A stretch of 64,000 nucleotides of DNA from CAWAYR01 sp050250955 (GTDB taxonomy: Bacteria; Acidobacteriota; Vicinamibacteria; Vicinamibacterales; UBA2999), in NCBI GenBank assembly GCA_050250955.1, contig JBFWNR010000001.1, positions 1,178,001 to 1,242,000 on the forward strand. Reading direction: 5' to 3'. A program made the translations under genes and the position numbers. This document shows, piece after piece, positions 25,401 to 33,329 of the stretch (its first letter is position 1; every line of letters starts with the position of its first letter). The notes under the pieces were generated by a model. It was given only the letters and a program-made list of their open reading frames with translations. It had not been told where the DNA came from and did not search any database.

Positions 25401-25718
25401 ATGGCGACCAAGGCAGCGGACGCGAACGCGGCAACGGAGGTGGGGGACGCGCTCGGCATGGTCGAGACGCGCGGCCTGGTCGGCATGGTCGAAGCCGCCG
25501 ACGCCATGCTGAAGACCGCCAACGTCGTCTTCGTCGGCTGGCAGAAGGTCGATGCCGGCCTGGTCACCGCCATCGTCCGTGGCGACGTCGGCTCGGTGAA
25601 GGCGGCCACCGATGCCGGCGCCGCGGCGGCGCGGCGGGTCGGCGAACTGGTCGGCGTGCACGTCATCCCCCGCCCCGGCGACGATCTGGAGAAGGTGTTC
25701 CCGATCCGCCCGCGCTGA
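25401..25718 (+). CDS. Bacterial microcompartment shell protein (BMC-H)
   Basis: A 105-residue single-BMC-domain protein of the CcmK/PduA type, which forms hexameric tiles of protein organelle shells. The domain starts at ALGMVETRGLVGMVEAADAM and includes IVRGDVGSVKAATDAG and VHVIPRPGDDLEKVFP. The pore loop reads KVDAG (residues 49-53) instead of the common KIGSG type, placing an acidic Asp51 at the hexamer pore. A 16-residue Ala-rich extension precedes the domain. No other shell gene (pentamer or trimer) or classical signature enzyme is in the window. It follows the aldolase gene directly. Confidence 0.88.
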   Translation: MATKAADANAATEVGDALGMVETRGLVGMVEAADAMLKTANVVFVGWQKVDAGLVTAIVRGDVGSVKAATDAGAAAARRVGELVGVHVIPRPGDDLEKVFPIRPR

Positions 25719-25753
25719 CCTCGCCGGAGCGCCCAGCGCGAAGGGCGGACGTC

Positions 25754-27397
25754 TCAGTCCAGGGGCTCGAGTCGGTAGACGCGCACGACCCCGGCCTCGT
25801 CCTCGGACGTCGTGAGCGGCATCACACCGGGCGCGGTCTCCAGCACGGTCGCCACCTCCACGAACGCTTCGGGCGACCGGAAGTAGCCGGCGTGCACCAG
25901 CAGGTACTCGGCGCCGGCGGCGCGCATCGCCGTCACGGCGTGGACATCCGGAAACCCCCGGCTGCGGTCGAGGAGCCCGATGTAGTTCGGCGGGTAGAAG
26001 CCGCTGTTGCCGTTCAGCAGCCGGTGCGGATGGTACTGCGCGAAGTACTGGAAGTCGGCCTCGGGTCCCGGCAGCGTCTGCGGCGTCGGCAACGGCGCGT
26101 GGACCACGATCGCCGGCGGCAGCGTGGCCAGCCACTCGTAGACCGGCGGCGGCCGTGGCGGCATCGCGCGCACCGGGTGGAGGCTGGCGTACTCGGCGAC
26201 CAGTCCGGCGAGGACGAGCGCGCCGGCCAGCGGCGCCAGGCGCCAGGTAGCGAGCTGGCGCGCGAGATGGGCGCCGGCGATCGCCGCCAGCAGCGCCACG
26301 CAGAGCAGCGCCACCATCCCGAAGCGGGCCGGGACGCGCAGCCCGCGAAACGGCGGCAGCAGCCGGCGCATCGGCAGATAGGTCCAGCCGTTGGCGCCGA
26401 GCGAGGCGTCGATGGCCACCGCGCCGCCCGCCGCCAGGGCCAGCGTCCACGGCTGGGTCGCGGCGAGGACGGCCGACACCGCCAGCCCCGAGGCGAGGAC
26501 GCCCGGCGCGAGGCGCCGTTCGGCGTCGTCGGGGATCGCGCTCCAGCCCCAGGCCAGGTTCGATGGCGGGAACGACGCGTAGCTGGGCAGGACGGCGCTG
26601 TAGTACTCGACCTCGAAGTCCGGCCGGTCGCCGACCACGGCCCGCGCCCGCTGGTAGGGCACGGCGTAGAGGGCGGCGACGGCGATGGTCGCGGCCAGCC
26701 ATCCAGCGCTGCGGACCAGCATCGCCCGCGACAGAGGCGTCCGGCTCCGCAGCCATTCGGCGCCGACGACGACCGGCCAGACGACGAGCAGGAACACGCC
26801 GTAGTAGATGCAGGTGAGGAACTGCCCGGCGATCGCCAGGCCGGCCAGCCGTGGGCCACGGTCATCGCCGCCGAGGATCCACACGCCGCCGAGCACCGCC
26901 AGCGGCATGCCCGCCGTCCACAGCAGCTCCAGGTGCATCACGTGTTCCAGCCGGCTCGGCGCCGCGCTGAAGATCACCGCCGCGACCAGCGCCCCGAATC
27001 GGCTGCCGCTGATGGCCCGGGCACAGGCGTAGGTGGCCAGTCCGGCGGTGAGGAACGAGGCCCACACCAGCGCGTTGTAGACGACCACCACCGGCGTGCC
27101 CAGCCACAGCCACGGCGCGGCGACCAGCGCCTGGAGCGGAATGGCGTCGGAGAACAGCAGCACGTCGCGGGCCGGCGTGAAGATGTTGCCGTCGAAGAGC
27201 CCCCCTGGACCGTCGCCGATCAGGTTCCGCGCCCACTGGTAGAGCCGCCACGACGAGAACAGCGGATCCTGGTGGGCCGGCACCAGCCACGGGCTGGCGG
27301 CCAGCGGCCAGGTCGCCGCCACCGTGGCCACCGCGACGACGACGGTGACGAGCGTCCACTCGCCCAGGACGCGGCGGTGGGCCGACGGCGGCGTCAC
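25754..27397 (-). CDS. Multispanning membrane protein, GT-C glycosyltransferase-like
   Basis: A 547-residue protein with about ten or more hydrophobic segments in the first 400 residues and a soluble C-terminal part of about 130 residues. The layout, the acidic first periplasmic loop (VPAHQDPLFSSWRLYQWARN), and PRFGMV-like RVPARFGMVALL near residue 315 resemble GT-C family or YfhO-like glycosyltransferases that use lipid-linked sugars. I see no decisive catalytic signature. Its GTG start overlaps the upstream MerR gene stop by four bases. It is the last gene of a three-gene overlapping operon. Confidence 0.7.
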   Translation of the reverse strand: MTPPSAHRRVLGEWTLVTVVVAVATVAATWPLAASPWLVPAHQDPLFSSWRLYQWARNLIGDGPGGLFDGNIFTPARDVLLFSDAIPLQALVAAPWLWLGTPVVVVYNALVWASFLTAGLATYACARAISGSRFGALVAAVIFSAAPSRLEHVMHLELLWTAGMPLAVLGGVWILGGDDRGPRLAGLAIAGQFLTCIYYGVFLLVVWPVVVGAEWLRSRTPLSRAMLVRSAGWLAATIAVAALYAVPYQRARAVVGDRPDFEVEYYSAVLPSYASFPPSNLAWGWSAIPDDAERRLAPGVLASGLAVSAVLAATQPWTLALAAGGAVAIDASLGANGWTYLPMRRLLPPFRGLRVPARFGMVALLCVALLAAIAGAHLARQLATWRLAPLAGALVLAGLVAEYASLHPVRAMPPRPPPVYEWLATLPPAIVVHAPLPTPQTLPGPEADFQYFAQYHPHRLLNGNSGFYPPNYIGLLDRSRGFPDVHAVTAMRAAGAEYLLVHAGYFRSPEAFVEVATVLETAPGVMPLTTSEDEAGVVRVYRLEPLD

Positions 27398-27897
27398 GAA
27401 CCTGCGGCAGCGGCGCCGCGCGCCCGCCCGCGCGGCGCGGCGGCCTTGGGCCGCGCGTGGTGTTCGCGCGCCGTGACCTGCCGCAGCCGCGGCTCCTGGC
27501 CGAGGACGAGCAGCGGCTGGCGCGGGTTGTCGAGCACGTTGTAGTACTCACCCGACTCGGTGCGGGCGTAGATGTCCTCGCCGTCGATGAAAAGCGTCAC
27601 CGGGCCGCCACCCTCGATGGCTTCGAACAGGCGCACCTTGAAGCGACTGCGCAGCACCTGGAGCAGGCGACGGATGCGCGCCAGCGAGAACCCGCGCCGC
27701 CGCAGGTCGGCCAGCACCATGAGCTCGAGCAGTTCCACGGTGGTGTAGCGGCGCTCGGTGAATCCGCCGGCTTCGGTGCGGTGGGTCGGGATCGACGGCG
27801 CGAAGAGGCCACGGCGATCCCACCACTGGAGCTGCTTGGCGGTCAGCCCGGTCTGCGCCGCCACCTCGCGCGACGAGTAGTGCTTCTTGAGCTTCAC
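27394..27897 (-). CDS. MerR-family transcriptional regulator
   Basis: A 167-residue protein with a MerR-type winged helix at residues 5-75 (YSSREVAAQTGLTAKQLQWW, RRYTTVELLELMVLADLRRRGF). The effector part is not the usual long coiled coil with metal cysteines. Instead it has a small domain (VTLFIDGEDIYARTESGEYYNVLDN) and a basic Ala/Arg tail. The ligand is unknown. It starts with GTG at 27897 and overlaps both neighbours by four bases, so regulator, pterin dehydratase and membrane protein are translated as a coupled set. Confidence 0.82.
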   Translation of the reverse strand: MKLKKHYSSREVAAQTGLTAKQLQWWDRRGLFAPSIPTHRTEAGGFTERRYTTVELLELMVLADLRRRGFSLARIRRLLQVLRSRFKVRLFEAIEGGGPVTLFIDGEDIYARTESGEYYNVLDNPRQPLLVLGQEPRLRQVTAREHHARPKAAAPRGRARGAAAAGS

Positions 27898-28187
27898 CGC
27901 GGGTCCGCGACCGCCTCGGCGGCGGCGGCGCCGGAGAAATCCTTGGCGGTGAGCCCGCCGGCGCTGTGCGTGGTGAAGGTGACGACCACGCGGCGGTAAT
28001 GAATCGCGAGGTCCGGGTGATGGTCGGCGGCCTCGCTGGGGCCGACCAGCCGGGTCACGAACGCCACCGCGGCGGGGAACCCGCTGAAGGTGAACTCCTT
28101 GAGGATCGCCGATCCGGCGCGGCGCCAGCCGGGCAACGCCTCGAGCCTGGCGGCGATCTCGGCGTCCGGCAGCAGCCCGGTACCCAT
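27894..28187 (-). CDS. phhB: Pterin-4-alpha-carbinolamine dehydratase
   Basis: A 97-residue protein with the active-site block DHHPDLAIHYRRVVVTFTTH (His56, His57, Pro58) of pterin-4a-carbinolamine dehydratases. They regenerate the pterin cofactor after aromatic amino-acid hydroxylation and sometimes act as DCoH-like dimerisation cofactors. No phenylalanine hydroxylase is in this window, so the substrate could be molybdopterin- or folate-related. It is the first gene of its operon, with TAGACT 6 bases before the ATG at 28187. Confidence 0.88.
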   Translation of the reverse strand: MGTGLLPDAEIAARLEALPGWRRAGSAILKEFTFSGFPAAVAFVTRLVGPSEAADHHPDLAIHYRRVVVTFTTHSAGGLTAKDFSGAAAAEAVADPR

Positions 28188-28193
28188 GGCGGC

Positions 28194-28199
28194 AGTCTA
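28194..28199 (-). promoter_or_regulatory. -10 hexamer of the pterin dehydratase-MerR operon, leaderless layout
   Basis: TAGACT on the minus strand ends 6 bases before the ATG at 28187 and overlaps the stop of the upstream flavoprotein gene. Confidence 0.5.
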
Positions 28200-29303
28200 C
28201 AACCGCCCCGCCCGGGCCGGCGTCAGGGCGGTCAGCGCCGCATCGGGTGGCGCGCCGGTGACGACGCCGGCCACCAGGGCCGCGGTCAGCGGCGCCAGCA
28301 GGGCGCCATTGCGGTAATGGCCGCAGGCGTAGACCAGGCCCGGAATCACCGCCGATGGGCCGACGTAGGGCAGTTCGTCGGGCGAGGCCGGCCGCAACCC
28401 GCGGCGCGCCTCCAGGAAGCTGGCACCGGCCAGGCCGGGCACCAGCGCGATGGCGGCGTCGAGGAGCCCGGCGACGCCGCTGGCGGTCGTCCGTTCGTCG
28501 AAGCCGACGTCCTCGGAGGTGGCGCCGGCGAAGATCGTCCCGTCGGCCCACGGCACCAGGTAGACGTCGGCGCCCCAGACGACGTGGCGCAGCGTGCCCG
28601 GCGGCGCGGCGAGGTGGAGCAGCTGGCCGCGGATCGGCCGCACCGGCAGCGGGCTGCAGCCCGGCGGCACGAGGCCGGCCGCCCAGCTCCCCACCGCCAT
28701 CACGACGTGACGGGCCCGCAGTGCGGTCTCGCCGGCGTGCACGACGACCTCGTCTCCGTCGGCCGACAGCCGGGTCACCGCCACGCCGGTGGCCACCTCG
28801 ATTCCTCGCCGGGCCAGAGCGGCGACCAGCGCCGCGGTGAGCGCCGGGACGTGGACCGCGGCGTGGGCGGGCATCAGCCGGCCGCCGAGCACGTGCCCGC
28901 CCAGGTGAGGTTCGCGGTCGGCGAGGGCGGCGGCGTCGAGCCACTGGCTGTCGACGCCCTCCGCGGCCAGCTCCGGCGACGGCCGCTCGAGACGGTCGCG
29001 CTCCTCCGGCGTCACGGCGACTTCGAGCGTGCCGAGCCGCTGGAACTCCACCGCCTGGCCCGACGCGGCGGCCACCCGCTCGACGAACGCCGGATACAGA
29101 TCGAGCGATCGCCGGCCGAGGGCCCGCAGCACCGGCGAACCGTGCCCTTCAATCGACGGGGCCAATACGCCCGCCGACGCCTGCGACGCTCCCGCGCCGG
29201 GGACCCGGGCGTCCACGACCCGAACCGTCGCCCCGGCTTCGGCCAATTCGAACGCCGCCGCACAGCCGACGACGCCGGCGCCGATGACCAGGACGTCGCT
29301 CAC
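28197..29303 (-). CDS. Glycine oxidase ThiO-like FAD enzyme (DAO family)
   Basis: A 368-residue flavoprotein of the D-amino-acid oxidase family. It has the N-terminal FAD motif VLVIGAGVVGCAAAFELAEAG, the GASQASAGVLAP segment and the C-terminal EARRGLRPASPDELPYVG and GHYRNGALLAP, which match ThiO glycine oxidases that make iminoglycine for thiamine thiazole synthesis. No other thi gene is adjacent, so a broader amine-oxidase role is possible. It starts with GTG at 29303, with TACATT 7 bases upstream. Confidence 0.83.
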   Translation of the reverse strand: MSDVLVIGAGVVGCAAAFELAEAGATVRVVDARVPGAGASQASAGVLAPSIEGHGSPVLRALGRRSLDLYPAFVERVAAASGQAVEFQRLGTLEVAVTPEERDRLERPSPELAAEGVDSQWLDAAALADREPHLGGHVLGGRLMPAHAAVHVPALTAALVAALARRGIEVATGVAVTRLSADGDEVVVHAGETALRARHVVMAVGSWAAGLVPPGCSPLPVRPIRGQLLHLAAPPGTLRHVVWGADVYLVPWADGTIFAGATSEDVGFDERTTASGVAGLLDAAIALVPGLAGASFLEARRGLRPASPDELPYVGPSAVIPGLVYACGHYRNGALLAPLTAALVAGVVTGAPPDAALTALTPARAGRL

Positions 29304-29310
29304 GCTCCGT

Positions 29311-29316
29311 AATGTA
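29311..29316 (-). promoter_or_regulatory. -10 hexamer of the ThiO-like gene, leaderless layout
   Basis: TACATT on the minus strand ends 7 bases before the GTG at 29303. It adjoins the heptamer repeat element. Confidence 0.45.
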
Positions 29317-29317
29317 C

Positions 29318-29467
29318 CAGCGGCCAGCGGCTAGCGGCTAGCGGCTAGTGAGAAAGGATCCTGCTACAGGCAAGGGCTGAACCGCGGCAGTTCAACCAAG
29401 GTGGCGGCAGCGGCGTGACATCGGCAGCGTGAGGGTCTAGCCGCTAGCCGCTAGCCCCTAGCCGCTG
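29318..29467. repeat. Heptamer palindromic element, complete long copy
   Basis: Four CTAGCGG-like heptamers near 29322-29350 and four CCGCTAG-like heptamers at 29437-29467 enclose about 85 bases. The element fills the 180-base gap between the ThiO-like gene start and the TonB receptor stop. The right half is almost identical to 56008-56039. Confidence 0.8.
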
Positions 29468-29483
29468 CCGGAGCCACGATCTC

Positions 29484-32114
29484 CTAGAAGGAGATTGTGG
29501 CGCCGACCTCCACCCGCCGCGCCGGCGCCGCCGAGGTCGCCGTGCCGAAGAAGGGCGACAGCCGGTTGCCGACGAAGGTGTTGTAGTTGGTGCGGTTGAA
29601 GAGATTCTGCGCACTCACGTAGAGGTCGAGACGGTAGCGCGAGTTCGACCCTTCCATGATGAACATCTGCGGGCCGTCGCCACCGCCGCCCCCGGGACCG
29701 CCGGGACCGCGCTGCAACGCGGCGCCGCCCGGCGGTGGCGGCGTGCCCATCGGCACGCCCTCGGGCCCGCCACTGAGCAGCCCGCCGAGGTTGAACGACT
29801 TGGTCAGACGCAGGTCGGCGGTGATCTGGCCGGCCCCGCGTTCGCTGTTGCGGCTGACGCCCGCCGGCCGGTCGTTGAACACCGTGTCGCCGTTGTCGTC
29901 GAGCCCGGTGGTCACGTTGTAGGGCCGCCCGGACAGCCACCGGACGTTCAGCCCGACCCGCACGTTGTAGGGCAGCGGGACGTTGGCCATGGCGAACAGG
30001 CGGTGGCGGATGTCGTCGGACGACGGTCCCCAGTCGGCGTCGGGGTTGGTCGAGTCCGACGGCAGGCTGAGGATCGAATCGGCGAAGTTGCGGGTGTTGG
30101 CGTACTGGTACATCAGGTTGGTGAAAATCCGCCGCGACGGGATCCGCCAGTTGAGCCCGACCGTGATGCGGTCCTGGGCCCGTTTGCCCGTCGAGGTGAT
30201 CTCGCTGACGTTGCCCACCGTCGGATCGGGTCGCACCCCGTCCACGGGGGCGTTGACGTTCACCGAGCGCAGCATGTTGTAGCCGCGGGTGAACATGTAG
30301 TCGGCGCGCAGCCCGACGGTCTCGGTGAGGTTCTTGTCGAACCCGATCGACGCCTGCTGCACCAGCGGCTGGTCGAGCCGATCGGCGGCCTGGATCCGGC
30401 TGGCCGGCAGCGCCGTGCCGCTCGACCCGGCGGTGAGCGGATAGGTCGGATTGAGGACGATCTCGTCGTACTGCCGCACCCCGTCGACGCGCAGCGTCTG
30501 CTCGTAGACGTTGCTCTCGAACCAGTCGTAGAACAGGCCCCAGCCGCCGCGGACGTTGGTCCTGGCCACGGTCCACGTGAAGGCGGCCCGCGGCGCCAGG
30601 TTCCACTTGTCGTCCAGGTTGGTCTGGAGCTCCTGGCGCAGGCCGAGGCTCACCTGCAGGTTGCGGGTCAGGCGGAAGTCGTCCTGCAGGTACCAGCCGG
30701 CCTCGTACTGCGAGTAGCTGACCAGCGGATCGCCGACGCGGCGCTGGAAGGTGCGGGCGATGCCGGCCGCGAAGTCGGCCAGGCTCGAGAAGGTGTAGGT
30801 GCCGTTGGCGTTGGTCTGCTGGGTGCTGTCCCACTGGCCGGCCTCGACGAGCAGGCCGGTGCGCAGGGCGTGCTTGCGGACGGTGAAGTCGAGGCTGCCG
30901 TCGACGACGAGCTGGCGACCCTCGCGGGTGCCCGACTGCCCGGCGCCGCCGCCGGTGAAGGCGTCGAGGACGCGCAGCGTCGGGTCGGTGTTCAGCGACG
31001 TGTTCTCGGTGGTGGTCTGCACGAACTCGACCTTGATCTCCGAGAACATGCTCTTGTTGATCACCCGGGTGTTGCGCAGCCGCAGGGTGTCGGTGACGCT
31101 GTCGGTAGCATAGGCGCGCTCGAGCAGGTCGAAGTCGCCGACGCCGAGGTTGTGGCGGTCCTGGCTGCGGCGCTGGTACTCGGCACGCAGGGCGTTGCCG
31201 GCGCCGAGGGCCTGCTCGACCCGGATCGAGGCGTTGACGACGTCGTTGGGCCGGCGGATCTGATCGCGGACGTCGCCCCCCGGTGTCGCCGCCACCACCG
31301 TCTGGGAGTCGTAGGAGGCGTTGCCCTCGACCGAGAAGCTGACGCTGGTCCTGCCCTTGACGATCGGGCCCTGGGTGCTCAGCTGCACCCGCTTGACCTG
31401 CTCGGGCGGCCGGCTCGAGGCGAACGCGTTGGTGGCGTTCATCGACTCGTCGCGGAAACCCACGCTCAGCCGGCTGCGCCACGCGCCCATGCCCGGCTTG
31501 GTGATGACCTCGACGCGCACCATGCCGGCGTCGTGGTACTCGGCGGCGAAGGAGTTGCTGCGGAAGCGGATCTGCTGGATCTGGTCCTTGGGCGGCAGGC
31601 GGCCGCCGCGGAAGCCGTCGACGAAGATCTGCGCGCCCGGGCCGGCCATCTGCGCCAGCTGGTCCGCCATCTCGTCGGGATCGTCGGACAGGGCGTCGAT
31701 CTCCTCCTGCGTGAGCGTGGTCGTGAAGCCGTTGTCGCGCCGCTCCGACGCGTCCACCTCGCTGACGGTCACCTCCTCCTTGATGGCGAGGGGCAGTGTG
31801 ACGGTCACCTGGTTGGTGCCACGGCGGACGGTGACCGTGCGGCTGGTCGGGCGGAAGGCGTCCATCGCCGCACGCACCTCGTAGGGCCCCGGCACGAGAT
31901 CGGTCGCCGTGGCGACGCCGCGCTGGTCGACGGCGAGCGGCTGCTCGACGCCGTCGGGCCCGACCAGGACCACGCTGGCTCCGGGCAGCACCGCCGCGGT
32001 CTCGTCCAGGACGGTGACCCGCAAGGTGCCGCGCTCCTGCGCGACGGCGGGTGCCGCCGCCGCGACCAGCGCGGCGGCGACGACCGCCACGATCCACGAC
32101 CCACGTCTCCGCAT
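29484..32114 (-). CDS. TonB-dependent outer-membrane receptor, Oar-like
   Basis: An 876-residue outer-membrane protein. It has a signal peptide ending VAQ near residue 26, a carboxypeptidase-regulatory-like domain at 28-110 (LRVTVLDETAAVLPGASVVL), a plug region with GAQIFVDGFRGGRLPPKDQI and a long beta-barrel ending in the expected terminal phenylalanine (ATISF). Near the C-terminus a Pro/Gly-rich insert (GGPGGGGGDG region, about residues 780-810) probably forms an extracellular loop. The substrate is unknown. Members of this acidobacterial family are thought to import glycans or peptides. It is downstream of a LolA-like gene and divergent from a two-component system. Confidence 0.87.
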   Translation of the reverse strand: MRRRGSWIVAVVAAALVAAAAPAVAQERGTLRVTVLDETAAVLPGASVVLVGPDGVEQPLAVDQRGVATATDLVPGPYEVRAAMDAFRPTSRTVTVRRGTNQVTVTLPLAIKEEVTVSEVDASERRDNGFTTTLTQEEIDALSDDPDEMADQLAQMAGPGAQIFVDGFRGGRLPPKDQIQQIRFRSNSFAAEYHDAGMVRVEVITKPGMGAWRSRLSVGFRDESMNATNAFASSRPPEQVKRVQLSTQGPIVKGRTSVSFSVEGNASYDSQTVVAATPGGDVRDQIRRPNDVVNASIRVEQALGAGNALRAEYQRRSQDRHNLGVGDFDLLERAYATDSVTDTLRLRNTRVINKSMFSEIKVEFVQTTTENTSLNTDPTLRVLDAFTGGGAGQSGTREGRQLVVDGSLDFTVRKHALRTGLLVEAGQWDSTQQTNANGTYTFSSLADFAAGIARTFQRRVGDPLVSYSQYEAGWYLQDDFRLTRNLQVSLGLRQELQTNLDDKWNLAPRAAFTWTVARTNVRGGWGLFYDWFESNVYEQTLRVDGVRQYDEIVLNPTYPLTAGSSGTALPASRIQAADRLDQPLVQQASIGFDKNLTETVGLRADYMFTRGYNMLRSVNVNAPVDGVRPDPTVGNVSEITSTGKRAQDRITVGLNWRIPSRRIFTNLMYQYANTRNFADSILSLPSDSTNPDADWGPSSDDIRHRLFAMANVPLPYNVRVGLNVRWLSGRPYNVTTGLDDNGDTVFNDRPAGVSRNSERGAGQITADLRLTKSFNLGGLLSGGPEGVPMGTPPPPGGAALQRGPGGPGGGGGDGPQMFIMEGSNSRYRLDLYVSAQNLFNRTNYNTFVGNRLSPFFGTATSAAPARRVEVGATISF

Positions 32115-32150
32115 CTCCGGCTCCGGTTCCTGTGCGCGATGGCGTCGCGC

Positions 32151-33125
32151 CTACTTCTTGGTGAAGAAGTCGGCCTTCAGCGACGGGTTGACCTTGATCG
32201 TCTCGATCGTCCAGTCCTCGGCCGGACGGCCGTCGATCGACAGGGCGATCTGCTTCGGGAACTTGACGCCGTCGACGGTGGTGTAGTCGGCGAAGGTCAT
32301 TCGCACCGGGCTGGGCGTCGGCGGCGGCATCGATGCGATCCGCTCGCGGATCTGCTCCTCGGTGGGCCGCTGGCCGCCACCGCCGCCAGCGCCGCCACCG
32401 CCGCCAGCGCCCGGGCCACGGCGCCCGCCGGGGCCGCCCGGGCCGCCGCCCTGGATCATCATGCGCGGCCGCACCTCCTCGTAGGTGAGCATCAGCGGCA
32501 GGTGCGTCTGCGCGTCCACGAAGAGCCGCAGCGGCTGACCGCGCACGTCCTTGATCTCCAGCACGTCGGCCCGGCCGTCGGGAGACTCGGCCGCACCGGC
32601 GTAGGTCACCTCGCCGGCCGGCGCGGCGAGCAGCGCGAACATCCAGCGCTGCATCTCGACGGTGAGCCGGGTGGTGCGCATCTTCTCGCGGGCCGCCTCG
32701 TCGAGTTCGGCGCCGCCGGGCCCGCGCATGATCATCTGCATGCGCCCGCCACCCATGCCGCCGCGGTTCTGGGTGTCCTCCCACGACGTCGCGCCGTCGA
32801 CGGCGGTGATCCGCTCCACCGACATGCCGCCGGGGAACTCGGTGTCCTCGGAGCGGTGCATCTTGTCGGGGCCCTGCAGGGTGAGGATGACGGTGCCTTC
32901 GAGGCGGCGCTCGCCCATCTCGCGACGGAACGGCCCCTCGAGGCTGACCGCCTTCGCCTGGTCGAGCCTGGCGCCGCCGAGCGCCTGGCGCATGTCGGCC
33001 AGCACCGTGGCCGCCTGATCGGCGGCCTGCTCGGCCGCGTACACCGGCAGCGGCACGACGCGATCCGTGCCCGGCACGCCTACCCCCACCGCCATCGTCG
33101 CTGCCATCGCCATCCACGCTCTCAT
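32151..33125 (-). CDS. Exported LolA-like lipoprotein-sorting-fold protein
   Basis: A 324-residue protein with a signal peptide at the N-terminus and a fold resembling the outer-membrane lipoprotein carrier/YP_like superfamily: RLEGTVILTLQGPDKMHRSE, GDVTYAGAAE-like strands, QPLRLFVDAQTHLPLMLTYE and TVDGVKFPKQIALSIDG. A Gly-rich low-complexity stretch occurs at about residues 225-255. It is probably periplasmic and may bind a lipid or signal. It precedes the TonB receptor by 36 bases in the same operon. A GGAGG site lies before the ATG. Confidence 0.75.
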   Translation of the reverse strand: MRAWMAMAATMAVGVGVPGTDRVVPLPVYAAEQAADQAATVLADMRQALGGARLDQAKAVSLEGPFRREMGERRLEGTVILTLQGPDKMHRSEDTEFPGGMSVERITAVDGATSWEDTQNRGGMGGGRMQMIMRGPGGAELDEAAREKMRTTRLTVEMQRWMFALLAAPAGEVTYAGAAESPDGRADVLEIKDVRGQPLRLFVDAQTHLPLMLTYEEVRPRMMIQGGGPGGPGGRRGPGAGGGGGAGGGGGQRPTEEQIRERIASMPPPTPSPVRMTFADYTTVDGVKFPKQIALSIDGRPAEDWTIETIKVNPSLKADFFTKK

Positions 33126-33241
33126 CGCGTCCTCCCTCGTCCGCCTTCGCCGCGACGCGGCTCCGGCGAGACGCTCGCTCGCCTTCGGCGTCGCCTCGCG
33201 TCCTGTCGCTTCATTTTGACGGGGCCGCGCGAGCGATCGAC

Positions 33242-33269
33242 GTTAAGCCTCGGCAAAGGGTTTGTTAAG
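33242..33269. promoter_or_regulatory. GTTAAG direct repeats in the divergent regulatory region
   Basis: GTTAAG occurs at 33242-33247 and 33264-33269, 22 bases apart, two helical turns. They lie between the receptor operon and the two-component operon. OmpR-family regulators bind such direct repeats, and the regulator encoded downstream is of that family. Confidence 0.4.
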
Positions 33270-33316
33270 GATGTAAAAAGGCGAAAACCGGCCATTTTCC
33301 CGCGATTTTCGCGTGC

Positions 33317-33322
33317 TACACT
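33317..33322 (+). promoter_or_regulatory. -10 hexamer of the two-component operon, leaderless layout
   Basis: TACACT ends 7 bases before the histidine kinase ATG at 33330. Confidence 0.5.
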
Positions 33323-33329
33323 CCGGCCC

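Noticed and set aside
30003..33329. Long plus-strand open frame upstream of the histidine kinase
   Set aside because: It is antisense to the TonB receptor and LolA-like genes, which have signal peptides, family motifs and a barrel C-terminus. The frame only becomes a gene at 33330.
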